64,000 nucleotides of DNA from contig JADJRT010000001.1 of NCBI GenBank assembly GCA_016712035.1, positions 999,706 through 1,063,705 of the forward strand, given 5' to 3'. This document shows positions 1 through 8,399 of this stretch, piece after piece. This DNA comes from Flammeovirgaceae bacterium (GTDB taxonomy: Bacteria; Bacteroidota; Bacteroidia; Cytophagales; Cyclobacteriaceae). The notes under the pieces were generated by a model. The model searched no databases. It was not told where the DNA came from and worked only from the letters and a program-made list of their open reading frames with translations. The position numbers and the translations under genes were made by a program. Each line of letters begins with the position of its first letter. Position 1 is the stretch's first letter.

Positions 1-444
1 ACCTTCCCGCCCAATTTCATCACTGGTTTGCTTGGGTCGTATCGGGTTGCCAAGCATCGCGGCTTCTAACACATAATAATCAATTTTAAAATTGAATCGA
101 TTGGATAACTCTACATAATCAAAAACGTAATACTCCTTATCAAGATTACTTACTATGGTTATAGAATCTTTGTTAATAAGGGCTTTACCGCCTTGTACAC
201 CAACTACCGAAAACGTCATCCAGATTACACTGTCTTTACGTATGCGAATGTTTGCCTTTAAGTCCCGCTCTTTTTTCTCGTCTCTAAATACCATACGCGC
301 CTTACTGTGTAGGTAACCAAAATCTATTTCCTCAATCGCCAATGTCTTTGGGGCTTCGGGAAGGATGGGTATTACTTTACGATGGCAAGACTGCATCAAC
401 AGTAAACCCAGAAGGATTAATGGGATTGAAATTATTTTATGCAT
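1..444 (-). CDS. DUF4292 family lipoprotein (partial, C-terminus off window)
   Basis: Open to the window edge for 148 codons. The start ATG gives a lipoprotein signal, MHKIISIPLILLGLLLMQSC, with the lipobox Cys at residue 20. The mature part (IDFGYLHSKARMVFRDEKK, then RKDSVIWMTFSVVGVQGGKA) has the look of the DUF4292 family of Bacteroidota, which resembles LolB/LolA-like beta folds. Its role is unproven; the likely place is the inner face of the outer membrane. It lies 20 bases downstream of the TPR gene on the same strand, so the two are probably co-transcribed. The DUF4292 assignment comes from remembered family features, not a search. Confidence 0.7.
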   Translation of the reverse strand, partial: MHKIISIPLILLGLLLMQSCHRKVIPILPEAPKTLAIEEIDFGYLHSKARMVFRDEKKERDLKANIRIRKDSVIWMTFSVVGVQGGKALINKDSITIVSNLDKEYYVFDYVELSNRFNFKIDYYVLEAAMLGNPIRPKQTSDEIGREG

Positions 445-464
445 GAGCCTAAAGACAAGATGAA

Positions 465-2071
465 CTAATTCAATTTTCTACTACTTATTTTTTTATCGAG
501 ACTGGCATTGCCGCCATCTTTTTGCTTTGCTTTTTGCCATTGTTTTACAGCATTATCAATATCACCCAATTGGAAAAGAATGTCACCGTAATGCTCGAAG
601 TGTATGGCAGTACCTTGTCCCGTTTGAATCGCCTTTTCCATTACCTTTTTTGCCTCTTTATACTTACCCCTTTCGTATAACACCCAGCCGTAGGTATCCA
701 GGTAAGAGGGGTTATCGGGAAAATTTTTAAATAACTGGGCAGACATCTTTTCTGCTTTTTCGAGATTCTCTTTTCGCAAGGCCAGGTAATAACTGTAATT
801 ATTAAGTATCAGGTCGTTGTTTGGATTAAATGCGAGGGCCTCGTCATAGGCTTTATCTGACTTGGCATACTCTTTCGTGGAATGGTAGCAGTCACCGAGC
901 ATTCCATTCAGGTCACTTACAAAGGCGGGATTGGCAGAGGACAATTTCTTTGCCTGCTCCAGAGAATAAGCAGCTTCACGATATTGATTTTTGCGAAGAT
1001 GCCCGTATCCATTAAAGTAGTAGATCATAGCCTGATTGGGAAATAACTCAAGCGCCTTTTCTGAATGGGCGATAAGGCTATCAAATTCGTTGGTTTGTGT
1101 TTCGAGGTAGAGTAGATTTTGCCACGCTTCAAAACTCCCGGATCCATTACGTACGGCAATCAGATATTCTTTTTTGGCATTTTCATCCTGTTCTAACGTC
1201 ATGTATAAATCACCACCCACCAGATGTACTTCTGCATCATCAGGATAATTGACTTCTAATTTTTTAAAAAGCATAACTGCATACGATTCCAGCTCAGGGT
1301 CAATAATTTTTTTGCTTTTGTTTTGGGCAAGCAAGGCATTATACGTGCCAAGCATAAGTAGTTTGCTACTTAGCTCTACCTGGGTGTCATCAAATACATC
1401 TTTCACATAGTCTCTTGATTTCTGTTCTTGACCAGCGTCTTTATAAAAGCCAGCCAAAACCATTTTTGCGTTTCCTGCTTCGGGATGTTCTTTTATGAAA
1501 CTTTCCAGATATTGAATCGCTTTATCTCGTTGGCCGTTCAGGGCAAGAACTTCAGCAAAGCCTAAAACGTAACGCGGCTCATCGGGGTATGCTTCCAATA
1601 ATTTTTCGCCTTCTGCCAGCGCTTCTTGTGTTTTTCCCCTCTCTAGATAAATGCGTTGCTTTTGTTGTGACGAAACTTCATTTACACCCATAACCTCTTC
1701 GGCCCGATCGTAAACCTTAAGGGCCTCGTCTGGTTTTTTGTTGTATAGATATAAAGCCGCCAACTCAAAAAGATAATCGTCTGTGCCCTTAACCTCTTTG
1801 ATCATGGTTTCAAGGATGGCAGTGGCTTTTTCGAATTGGCCCAGATTAGCATAAATGTTTGAGGCAAGTAAATAGAAATACTTGTTCTTCTTTTCGTATT
1901 TCAAGGCAAGGTCAATACTTTGTGCTGCCCTTTGTATGTCTTCTTCTTTTGTTCCTTTTTCGGAACTTTTCGCTTTTGTGAAAATGCTGGGGTAATAATG
2001 GCCAGTAGTTGAGCAGAGGCTAATAAGGTAAATAAGAAGAGTTTTCTTTTTGTCAACGGGCGGAGGATCAA
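465..2071 (-). CDS. secreted TPR-repeat protein (one frameshift)
   Basis: About 535 aa, almost entirely tetratricopeptide repeats (for example NKYFYLLASNIYANLGQFE, AWQNLLYLETQTNEFDSL and NPSYLDTYGWVLYERGKYKE). It is likely a periplasmic scaffold. The continuous TPR frame has no good start, because it runs upstream into the nucleotidyltransferase gene. A neighbouring frame encodes a clear signal peptide (TKRKLFLFTLLASAQLLAII, then TPAFSQ) and joins the TPR frame near 1940-1970, in an A-rich stretch. I therefore place the start at a TTG (2071-2069) that overlaps the upstream TGA stop, giving translational coupling. One indel is needed to read through, most likely a sequencing error. Confidence 0.8.
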
Positions 2072-3069
2072 ATCGTACTATAATCTCCCAAGTCAAGATC
2101 GGCAGATTTTCCCTCAAAATTAACGAAATTTCCTAAAAGACTGTCTTTGAGAAACCCACCCGTAACGGTACAATCCTTCTGTACAATTGAATTACTTAAT
2201 CGGCAGTCGGTAATTTTTGTCCCGGCTCCCACCGAAACATGAGGTCCCACTACGGAATTCTCAATAATGACATTGTCATCTATAAATACGGGCGGTAAAA
2301 TGATGCTGTTAATAACTTTCGCTTTCGTGGAGATCAGATTTTGATCTTTGATAAACTCCAGGTAGCGTTGGTTGGTTTGCAGCATGTTCTCTTTATTGCC
2401 ACAATCGAGCCATTCTTTTACCTGACCGGGCACAAATAATGCTCCCTTCTTGCGCATGTTCTCGAGAGCAGTGGTAAACTGATACTCTCCTTTCTCTTTA
2501 ATGTCATGATCGAGGAGGTATTGCATTTCGCTACGAAGTTTTTCGCCTTCTTTAAAAAAATAAATCCCAATAATGGCCAAATCGGATACAAAGGTGGTGG
2601 GCTTTTCCACTAAATCGGTTATTTCTCCCTTTGCATTAAGCTTCACTACGCCAAACTGTGCAGGGTTTTCGACCTGTTGCACCCAAATGGTGCCATCGCG
2701 GTTTGTATCTAATGTAAAGTCGGCACGAAAAAGCGTATCGGCAAAAGCCACAATTACTTTGCCCTCAAACAATTCTTTAGCAAAGAGTAATGCATGCGAA
2801 ATGCCCATCGCTTTTTCCTGATAGTAGATTTTTCCCTCGGCCCCCACAGCCTTGGCAACGGCTTTCAGTTCATCTTCCACGGCCTTACCAAAACCAGGGT
2901 GTACGATAAACCCGATATTATTTATTTTCTCCGGACAAACATGCGCAATGTCTTCTACCAATCGATGAACAATGGGTTTACCGGCAATGGGCAGCAGCGG
3001 TTTGGCAGTGGTCAGGGTGTGTGGTCTTAGGCGTTTACCTAGCCCGGCCATAGGAATAATGATATTCAT
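2068..3069 (-). CDS. sugar-phosphate nucleotidyltransferase (RmlA/GlmU-like)
   Basis: 333 aa with the nucleotidyltransferase signature near the N-terminus (MAGLGKRLRPHTLTTAKPLL, then PIAGKP), which binds the NTP and phosphate, and VIVAFADTLF as the metal-binding acidic segment near residue 110. The last ~80 residues (IENSVVGPHVSVGAGTKI) are hexapeptide-like left-handed beta-helix repeats. The enzyme should make an NDP-sugar from a sugar 1-phosphate; the exact sugar and nucleotide cannot be told. It sits next to a flippase gene, which suggests surface polysaccharide or envelope glycan supply. Its stop overlaps the proposed TTG start of the TPR gene. Confidence 0.87.
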   Translation of the reverse strand: MNIIIPMAGLGKRLRPHTLTTAKPLLPIAGKPIVHRLVEDIAHVCPEKINNIGFIVHPGFGKAVEDELKAVAKAVGAEGKIYYQEKAMGISHALLFAKELFEGKVIVAFADTLFRADFTLDTNRDGTIWVQQVENPAQFGVVKLNAKGEITDLVEKPTTFVSDLAIIGIYFFKEGEKLRSEMQYLLDHDIKEKGEYQFTTALENMRKKGALFVPGQVKEWLDCGNKENMLQTNQRYLEFIKDQNLISTKAKVINSIILPPVFIDDNVIIENSVVGPHVSVGAGTKITDCRLSNSIVQKDCTVTGGFLKDSLLGNFVNFEGKSADLDLGDYSTI

Positions 3070-3105
3070 AGGTAGAATTTAGAATTAGCGTAAAACTACA
3101 AATTC

Positions 3106-4545
3106 TTACCCGATGGGCTTACCTATAACCTTTCTTTCAGCCAGATAAATGAATAGCAGGAAGAATAAGATAACCGTTGCGTGAAAGGTTGTGGCGAGCC
3201 ATTGATTGCTTATTTCGATTTGATTGACAAGCAAAACAACTGAATAGCTAAATAGAATATAGCCTGCATCTCGTGCTATCCAATAAGGTATTGGATAATT
3301 ACGTTGACCAACGGCATAACACAAAACAGTCATTAATGAATAGCACAACAAAGCAGCAAGCGCGCTACCCATAAATCCGATTATCGGAATGAGAATAAAA
3401 TTACCAGCAATGGTAACCCCTGCACCCACTACTGTTATAATGGTTCCCCAATAAGTTTTATCGGTAAGTTTAAACCACACACTCATATTATAATAAATGC
3501 CTAAGAACAAATAAGCCAATAATAACACGGGCACGATCGATAACCCAGACCAGAAGATGTCGCCAATAAAATATTTGAAGATATCAAGGTTAATACCAAT
3601 GCCCAGTAATACAACGCAACCGGTGATCACAAAATAGTGGTTCACTTTGGCGAATAGGGCGGGAGAGTTTTGATCCTTCGCGTTCGAAAAGAAGAACGGT
3701 TCGGCTGCATAGCGAAAGGCCTGAATCCCCAGATTCATAAACACAGCAAATTTATAACACGCCCCAAAAATTCCGCCTGCTTCTTTACGGGTAACACCGG
3801 TATAAAAGTTTTCGGGAAGCCACCAGTCTAACATACTGCGCGAAAACATTTCGTTGATCATGCCGGCAACTCCGGTAATCATTACCGGATACGCATAGCG
3901 AAACATTTGTGGAGAAATGGACTTGTCCCAGGTTGGTCGCCAGACTAAAAGCGTTTTGATAAAAAAAAGTATGAAGAAGGAGTTGGCAATCAAATTGGCC
4001 ATGAACACGTAGCCAATACCAATGGCTGGCTGAAAATTGAGTTTTAAGAAGTAGTAATTAAGACCAACCAGAACCAACACATTTGAAATTTTGGCGGCCG
4101 CAAACAATACTGGTTTTTTCTCTAACCGTAACTGAGCAAAGGGAATTGCCACGATAGCGTCAATTAGCATGGTAAGCGCAAGCCAAATAACAAACTGTGG
4201 GTTTGTAATTTGCTGCGAGTCTGAAATGGGTGTTGCTAATAAAATGAGTAATAATGTTAATGAACCACTGATAATGATTACACTGGTTTGAGCCAGATTA
4301 AAAATTCTTTTGCTGTTCGCGTTGGGTTTGGTTGCAAACCGAAAGTAGGCGGTCTCCATACCAAACATGTATACAATATTAATAACGCCAACAAAAGCAT
4401 AGAGCTTGGTGATTTCGCCATACTCGGCCTGACTAAACATGTTAATGGTGTGGAGAGGAACCAATAGAAAGTTGAGCATTCTTGGAAAAATGCTTCCGAG
4501 TCCGTACAACGCTGTTTCGCCAGCGAGTTGTTTGAGCTTATTCAC
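3106..4545 (-). CDS. polysaccharide flippase (Wzx/MATE-like, MOP superfamily)
   Basis: 479 aa with about 12-14 hydrophobic segments spread over the whole length and the N-terminal pattern of oligosaccharide flippases (LAGETALYGLGSIFPRMLNF). It probably moves lipid-linked glycans, or another lipid-linked precursor, across the inner membrane. The start is GTG; its first base is the last base of the upstream enoyl-CoA hydratase stop (TAG), so the pair is translationally coupled. The nucleotidyltransferase gene follows after 36 bases, consistent with a small envelope-glycan operon. Confidence 0.85.
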   Translation of the reverse strand: MNKLKQLAGETALYGLGSIFPRMLNFLLVPLHTINMFSQAEYGEITKLYAFVGVINIVYMFGMETAYFRFATKPNANSKRIFNLAQTSVIIISGSLTLLLILLATPISDSQQITNPQFVIWLALTMLIDAIVAIPFAQLRLEKKPVLFAAAKISNVLVLVGLNYYFLKLNFQPAIGIGYVFMANLIANSFFILFFIKTLLVWRPTWDKSISPQMFRYAYPVMITGVAGMINEMFSRSMLDWWLPENFYTGVTRKEAGGIFGACYKFAVFMNLGIQAFRYAAEPFFFSNAKDQNSPALFAKVNHYFVITGCVVLLGIGINLDIFKYFIGDIFWSGLSIVPVLLLAYLFLGIYYNMSVWFKLTDKTYWGTIITVVGAGVTIAGNFILIPIIGFMGSALAALLCYSLMTVLCYAVGQRNYPIPYWIARDAGYILFSYSVVLLVNQIEISNQWLATTFHATVILFFLLFIYLAERKVIGKPIG

Positions 4546-5318
4546 TATTCGCCTTTAAAGTTTGGTTTTCGCTTTTCAAGAAATGCGGTAGTGCCTTCAA
4601 TAAAATCTTTCGTTGTAGTAAGGGCAGCAAAGTTTTTTGCCTCTTCGTGGTAGCCTTCTTTCTCTTGCCCAAATCCGGCATTAATACTTTTAATTAATGC
4701 AGCGATTGCCACAGGACCTTTTGCAAAAATCTTGTTCAGAATTTTTTCTGCTAGCGCCAAGGCTTCTTCTTTTGTGGCGGTAACATGATTTACCAATCCT
4801 ACCTCTTTGGCTTCGCTGGCACTTATCATATCACCCGTCATAGCGAGTTCAAGCGCTTTGCCTCGGCCAACCAACTGCGCTAATCGTTGGGTGCCACCAT
4901 AACCCGGGATAATTCCCAGGCTTACTTCGGGTAATCCGAATTTTGCATTTTCAGTCGCAATGCGTAAATGACATGCCATAGAAAGTTCGCAACCACCCCC
5001 TAATGCAAAACCATTGACTACCGCAATCACCGGCTTGGTCGAATCTTCTATCATCTTAAAAAGATCCTGACCGTACTTAGAAAATTCAAATGCTTTTTCG
5101 GAGGGAATGCTGGCAATCTCTTTTATGTCTGCTCCTGCGACAAAAGCCTTTTCACCTTCACCGGTGATGATGATTCCTTTACAATCCGACCTGCCGATAC
5201 ATTCTTTAATAACCGTTTGTAATTCCTGAAGGGTTTCTTGATTAAGCGCGTTTAAAGCCTGCGGACGATTTACGCTTATGACAGAAATTGCACTATGTAG
5301 AACGGTTAAGTTTTTCAT
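4545..5318 (-). CDS. enoyl-CoA hydratase/isomerase family protein
   Basis: 257 aa, the normal crotonase length. It shows the oxyanion-hole segment AFVAGADIKEI (residues ~60-70), the ALGGGCELSMACH segment near 105-117 and FGLPEVSLGIIPGYGGTQRL with the two catalytic Glu positions (about 112 and 132) preserved. It should hydrate trans-2-enoyl-CoA to 3-hydroxyacyl-CoA in fatty-acid or butanoate metabolism. It is coupled to the flippase by a one-base overlap, although the functions look unrelated. The true substrate cannot be predicted. Confidence 0.9.
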   Translation of the reverse strand: MKNLTVLHSAISVISVNRPQALNALNQETLQELQTVIKECIGRSDCKGIIITGEGEKAFVAGADIKEIASIPSEKAFEFSKYGQDLFKMIEDSTKPVIAVVNGFALGGGCELSMACHLRIATENAKFGLPEVSLGIIPGYGGTQRLAQLVGRGKALELAMTGDMISASEAKEVGLVNHVTATKEEALALAEKILNKIFAKGPVAIAALIKSINAGFGQEKEGYHEEAKNFAALTTTKDFIEGTTAFLEKRKPNFKGE

Positions 5319-5332
5319 CAGGGATCTTTTTA

Positions 5333-6292
5333 TTATGAAAGTAATGCAGGATTCGCCTGAAGATTTGTCAAAATATCCTCGGTCATCTCCTCTAAGCCAA
5401 ATTTATGCTTCCATCCCCAATCCTGGCGTGCCGCAGTATCATCAATGGATTTAGGCCATGAATCGGCAATCGCCTGACGGAAGTCGGGTTTGTACGTGAT
5501 ACTAAATTCCGGAATATGTTTCTTAATAGTAGCAGCCACTTGTGCCGGGCAAAAACTCATAGACCCAATATTATAACTCGAACGAATTTTAACTTTCTCT
5601 GCCGGGGCCTCCATTAAATCCAAAGTGGCTTTTACGGCATCGTCCATGTACATCATGGGTAAATAAGTGTCGGCTGCTAAAAAGGATTCGTATGTTTTTT
5701 CTTTAATCGCTTTAAAATAAATATCAACGGCATAATCTGTAGTGCCGCCCCCGGGTGGGGTTTTATAACCAATTAATCCGGGATACCGAAGACTGCGCAC
5801 ATCTACGCCATACCGTCTGAAATAATATTCGCACCAAAGTTCACCTGCAAGTTTAGTAATGCCATATACAGTTGTAGGATCCATAATGGTATCCTGTGGA
5901 GTATTTTGCTTTGGGGTGGTAGGACCGAAGGCGGCAATCGAACTAGGCCAATAAACTTTATGCAACTTTAATTCCTGCGCAGCCTCCAACACAAAAAGCA
6001 AACTTTCCATGTTCAGCTTCCAGGCCCAACGTGGATCTTTTTCTCCGGTTGCCGAAAGCAACGCTGCCAGATGATAGATTTGAGTAATCTCATGTTTGCG
6101 CAACAACTCAAAAAGTCTGTCGCGCTGCATCACATCAAATTTCTCGTACGGACCTTCCTTTAAAATTCCCTGTGCGTCTTTTATATCGGAGGCTACCACA
6201 TTCTCCTGGCCGTATATTTTCCACAAACCCTGGGTGAGTTCGGAGCCTAGTTGCCCGCCAGCGCCAATGAGTAAAATCTTAGTTTTCTTCAT
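5333..6292 (-). CDS. tdh: L-threonine 3-dehydrogenase, short-chain (NAD-dependent epimerase fold)
   Basis: About 320 aa. The N-terminal Rossmann motif is GAGGQLGSEL, followed by YHLAALLSATGE and the SDR catalytic pair YGITK (Tyr and Lys) after the SSIAAFGP segment. This is the extended-SDR type of threonine dehydrogenase, unrelated to zinc-dependent Tdh. It oxidises threonine to 2-amino-3-ketobutyrate. The ATG at 6292 is preferred over a TTG nine bases upstream because it starts directly at MKKTKILLIGAGG. The divergently placed glycine C-acetyltransferase uses its product, which supports the assignment. Confidence 0.9.
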   Translation of the reverse strand: MKKTKILLIGAGGQLGSELTQGLWKIYGQENVVASDIKDAQGILKEGPYEKFDVMQRDRLFELLRKHEITQIYHLAALLSATGEKDPRWAWKLNMESLLFVLEAAQELKLHKVYWPSSIAAFGPTTPKQNTPQDTIMDPTTVYGITKLAGELWCEYYFRRYGVDVRSLRYPGLIGYKTPPGGGTTDYAVDIYFKAIKEKTYESFLAADTYLPMMYMDDAVKATLDLMEAPAEKVKIRSSYNIGSMSFCPAQVAATIKKHIPEFSITYKPDFRQAIADSWPKSIDDTAARQDWGWKHKFGLEEMTEDILTNLQANPALLS

Positions 6293-6325
6293 TAAATTCA
6301 ATTATCAGGGCAAGTTATTAAAATT

Positions 6326-6357
6326 TACGATGTGCCATTTACGATTTACGATTTGTA
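6326..6357. repeat. short direct repeats of an ATTTACGAT unit
   Basis: The intergenic stretch between tdh and the small ORF holds three copies of ATTTACGAT or a close variant in tandem (about 6323-6352). It resembles simple intergenic direct repeats often seen in Bacteroidota. No coding function is seen. The last copy runs into the TAGATTTG box just before the next gene. Confidence 0.5.
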
Positions 6358-6363
6358 GATTTG
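6356..6363 (+). promoter_or_regulatory. candidate Bacteroidota -7 box (TAGATTTG)
   Basis: TAGATTTG matches the Bacteroidota sigma-A -7 consensus TAnnTTTG exactly. It ends only four bases before the ATG of the next gene, so a transcript made from it would be leaderless or nearly so. No clear -33 TTTG is seen at the usual distance. Confidence 0.35.
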
Positions 6364-6367
6364 CGTC

Positions 6368-6619
6368 ATGACGTTTGAGGATTATCTGATCTCCAAGAAA
6401 ATTGATAGTGTGGCATTTAATAAAGCCGAGCCGGACCGGTGGAGCGAGTGGAAATCTTTATTTGAGGAGATGATCCCATCGAGTTTTACCTCACAAAAAC
6501 TTTACCTGATTAATCCTACCAGAAGAAAATATTTATTGAAAGAAGAACCCACTGAAAAACCAAAACCAGCACCTGTTGCTGCCAGACCAGTAATGAGACC
6601 TAAACCGAAAATAAACTGA
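6368..6619 (+). CDS. small conserved-looking hypothetical protein
   Basis: 83 aa, no signal peptide or membrane segment. The first ~55 residues (DYLISKKIDSVAFNKAEPDR) look folded; the tail is a Lys/Pro/Ala-rich charged stretch (EKPKPAPVAARPVMRPKPK) that is probably disordered. It ends two bases before the glycine C-acetyltransferase start, so the two are surely co-transcribed. I do not recognise a family. The tight coupling suggests it is a real gene, perhaps an accessory of the threonine pathway, but no function can be assigned. Confidence 0.7.
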   Translation: MTFEDYLISKKIDSVAFNKAEPDRWSEWKSLFEEMIPSSFTSQKLYLINPTRRKYLLKEEPTEKPKPAPVAARPVMRPKPKIN

Positions 6620-6620
6620 T

Positions 6621-7817
6621 ATGTATAAAAGACTTCAACCTGTATTGCAAAAGGAACTTGAATCGATTCGCGAAGCTGGTCTTTTCAAAAGGGAAAGAGT
6701 AATAACAACACCTCAGGGGGCAGACATAAAAACGCAGGATGGCAAAGCGGTGATAAATTTCTGTGCCAACAATTATTTAGGATTGTCCTCACATCCGCGG
6801 GTTATTGAGGCGGCCAAACGCGCTATCGACACGCATGGATTTGGCATGTCATCCGTGCGGTTTATTTGCGGAACTCAGGATATTCATAAAGAACTTGAAA
6901 AAAAGATTTCAGATTTTCTGGGCACAGAAGATACGATTCTATATGCGGCCGCTTTTGATGCCAACGGGGGCGTGTTTGAGCCGTTGTTGGGCGAGAAGGA
7001 TGCAATCATTTCAGATGAATTAAATCATGCTTCCATTATTGATGGTGTACGCTTGTGCAAGGCGATGCGCTATCGTTACAAGCACAATGACATGGCCGAT
7101 TTGAAAGTGCAACTAGAAGATGCGCGAAAGGCTGGGGCGAATCAAATTATTATTGTTACGGATGGCGCCTTTTCCATGGATGGAACCATTGCGCAGTTAG
7201 ATAAGATTTGCGATCTGGCTGATGAGTACGAAGCACTAGTGATGACAGATGAATGTCACTCTTCAGGCTTTATTGGCAAAACAGGTCGTGGCGTTCCTGA
7301 GCATTGTGGGGTTATCGGTCGTGTGGATATTATCACGGGCACGTTAGGCAAAGCATTGGGTGGTGCTTCGGGTGGTTTTACATCGGGCCGAAAGGAAATT
7401 ATTGAGATGCTTCGTCAACGGTCAAGACCTTATTTATTCTCGAATACGTTGGCACCTTCTATTACAGGAGCTTCTATAGAAGTGTTTAACATGCTTTCAG
7501 AAACCACAGCGTTACGCGATAAGCTGGAGAAAAGCACAAAATACTTTCGTGATAAAATGACCGCTGCAGGTTTTGATATCAAGCCAGGCATACATCCTAT
7601 AGTACCCATTATGTTGTATGAAGCTCCGCTGGCGCAAAAGTTTGCTGAGCGATTATTGGAAAAAGGAATCTATGTGATTGGATTTTTCTTTCCGGTGGTG
7701 GCCAAAGGCAAAGCGCGAATTCGTGTACAAATTTCAGCGGCCCATGAACAACATCATTTAGATAAAGCTATTCAGGCATTTACGGAAGTTGGGAAAGAGT
7801 TGGGAGTGTTGAAATAA
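6621..7817 (+). CDS. kbl: glycine C-acetyltransferase (2-amino-3-ketobutyrate CoA ligase)
   Basis: 398 aa, standard length for alpha-oxoamine synthases. PLP signatures are intact: TDECHSSGFIGKTGRG carries the Asp and His that hold the cofactor, and GTLGKALGGASGG carries the Schiff-base Lys near residue 244. The enzyme splits 2-amino-3-ketobutyrate with CoA into glycine and acetyl-CoA. The divergent threonine dehydrogenase makes its substrate, so the locus degrades threonine to glycine. The stop lies two bases from the converging stop of the next minus-strand gene, leaving no intergenic terminator. Confidence 0.94.
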   Translation: MYKRLQPVLQKELESIREAGLFKRERVITTPQGADIKTQDGKAVINFCANNYLGLSSHPRVIEAAKRAIDTHGFGMSSVRFICGTQDIHKELEKKISDFLGTEDTILYAAAFDANGGVFEPLLGEKDAIISDELNHASIIDGVRLCKAMRYRYKHNDMADLKVQLEDARKAGANQIIIVTDGAFSMDGTIAQLDKICDLADEYEALVMTDECHSSGFIGKTGRGVPEHCGVIGRVDIITGTLGKALGGASGGFTSGRKEIIEMLRQRSRPYLFSNTLAPSITGASIEVFNMLSETTALRDKLEKSTKYFRDKMTAAGFDIKPGIHPIVPIMLYEAPLAQKFAERLLEKGIYVIGFFFPVVAKGKARIRVQISAAHEQHHLDKAIQAFTEVGKELGVLK

Positions 7818-7819
7818 GT

Positions 7820-8245
7820 CTACCGCACCTTCTTCGGTATTAAATCTGATGGGGTAGAGAACAATCCGAACAACGCTTCAGTATTTGTGGTAGGGATAAA
7901 GTAAATCTTATTCCGTTTCCCTTTTAACTTAAGACTGTAGAGGTTGAAAAAAGGAATGAGCTTAATGCTTTTTACTTGCGACCAATCGTAGCTCTTCACT
8001 TTGGTCGGATTGATCACTTCGATTTTCTTTTTGCTTATGGCTACTCGTTTAATTCTATGAGAAACCAGCAGATGCAACGAAAAGAAAATCATTGCAAATG
8101 TGAAAAGTACAAGAGCGGCAAATCTGTTTTTGAGGGTGTCTTCGAATTGAAGCAACATAAGTACAGAGGCCAGTCCTTGAAGCGCGCTAAGCGCCAGGAA
8201 AAAATACCTGGCAAGGTAATATTTAACCGGATTTGCTTCTTCCAT
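7820..8245 (-). CDS. small membrane protein with PH-like C-terminal domain
   Basis: 141 aa. Two hydrophobic segments occupy residues ~10-65 (YFFLALSALQGLASVLMLL and FAALVLFTFAMIFFSLHLLV). They are followed by a soluble ~70-residue part (ISKKKIEVINPTKVKSYDWS) resembling the bacterial PH-like domains found after paired helices. No catalytic motif is visible and the function is unknown. It stands alone, converging on kbl. Confidence 0.6.
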   Translation of the reverse strand: MEEANPVKYYLARYFFLALSALQGLASVLMLLQFEDTLKNRFAALVLFTFAMIFFSLHLLVSHRIKRVAISKKKIEVINPTKVKSYDWSQVKSIKLIPFFNLYSLKLKGKRNKIYFIPTTNTEALFGLFSTPSDLIPKKVR

Positions 8246-8325
8246 TCATCATATCTAGTTGGTTTATGAATACGAAGTTACAAAATTCTGAGAATGTTGC
8301 GAGTTGTTAAGTACTTGTAAATTCA

Positions 8326-8397
8326 TAGCCACAGATTCACTGATTGTGATTGCTTACGGGTCGGGTGTTTCAAGATTAATCTGTGAATCAGTGGCTA
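8326..8397. repeat. intergenic inverted repeat
   Basis: The left arm TAGCCACAGATTCACTGATT (8326-8345) pairs with the right arm 8378-8397, whose reverse complement is TAGCCACTGATTCACAGATT. The arms are near-identical 20-mers around a 32-base spacer. It lies between the 141-aa membrane protein and the end of the WD40-caspase gene. It looks like one of the short interspersed palindromic repeats of this lineage, and it could also end transcription of the caspase gene. Confidence 0.7.
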
Positions 8398-8399
8398 CA

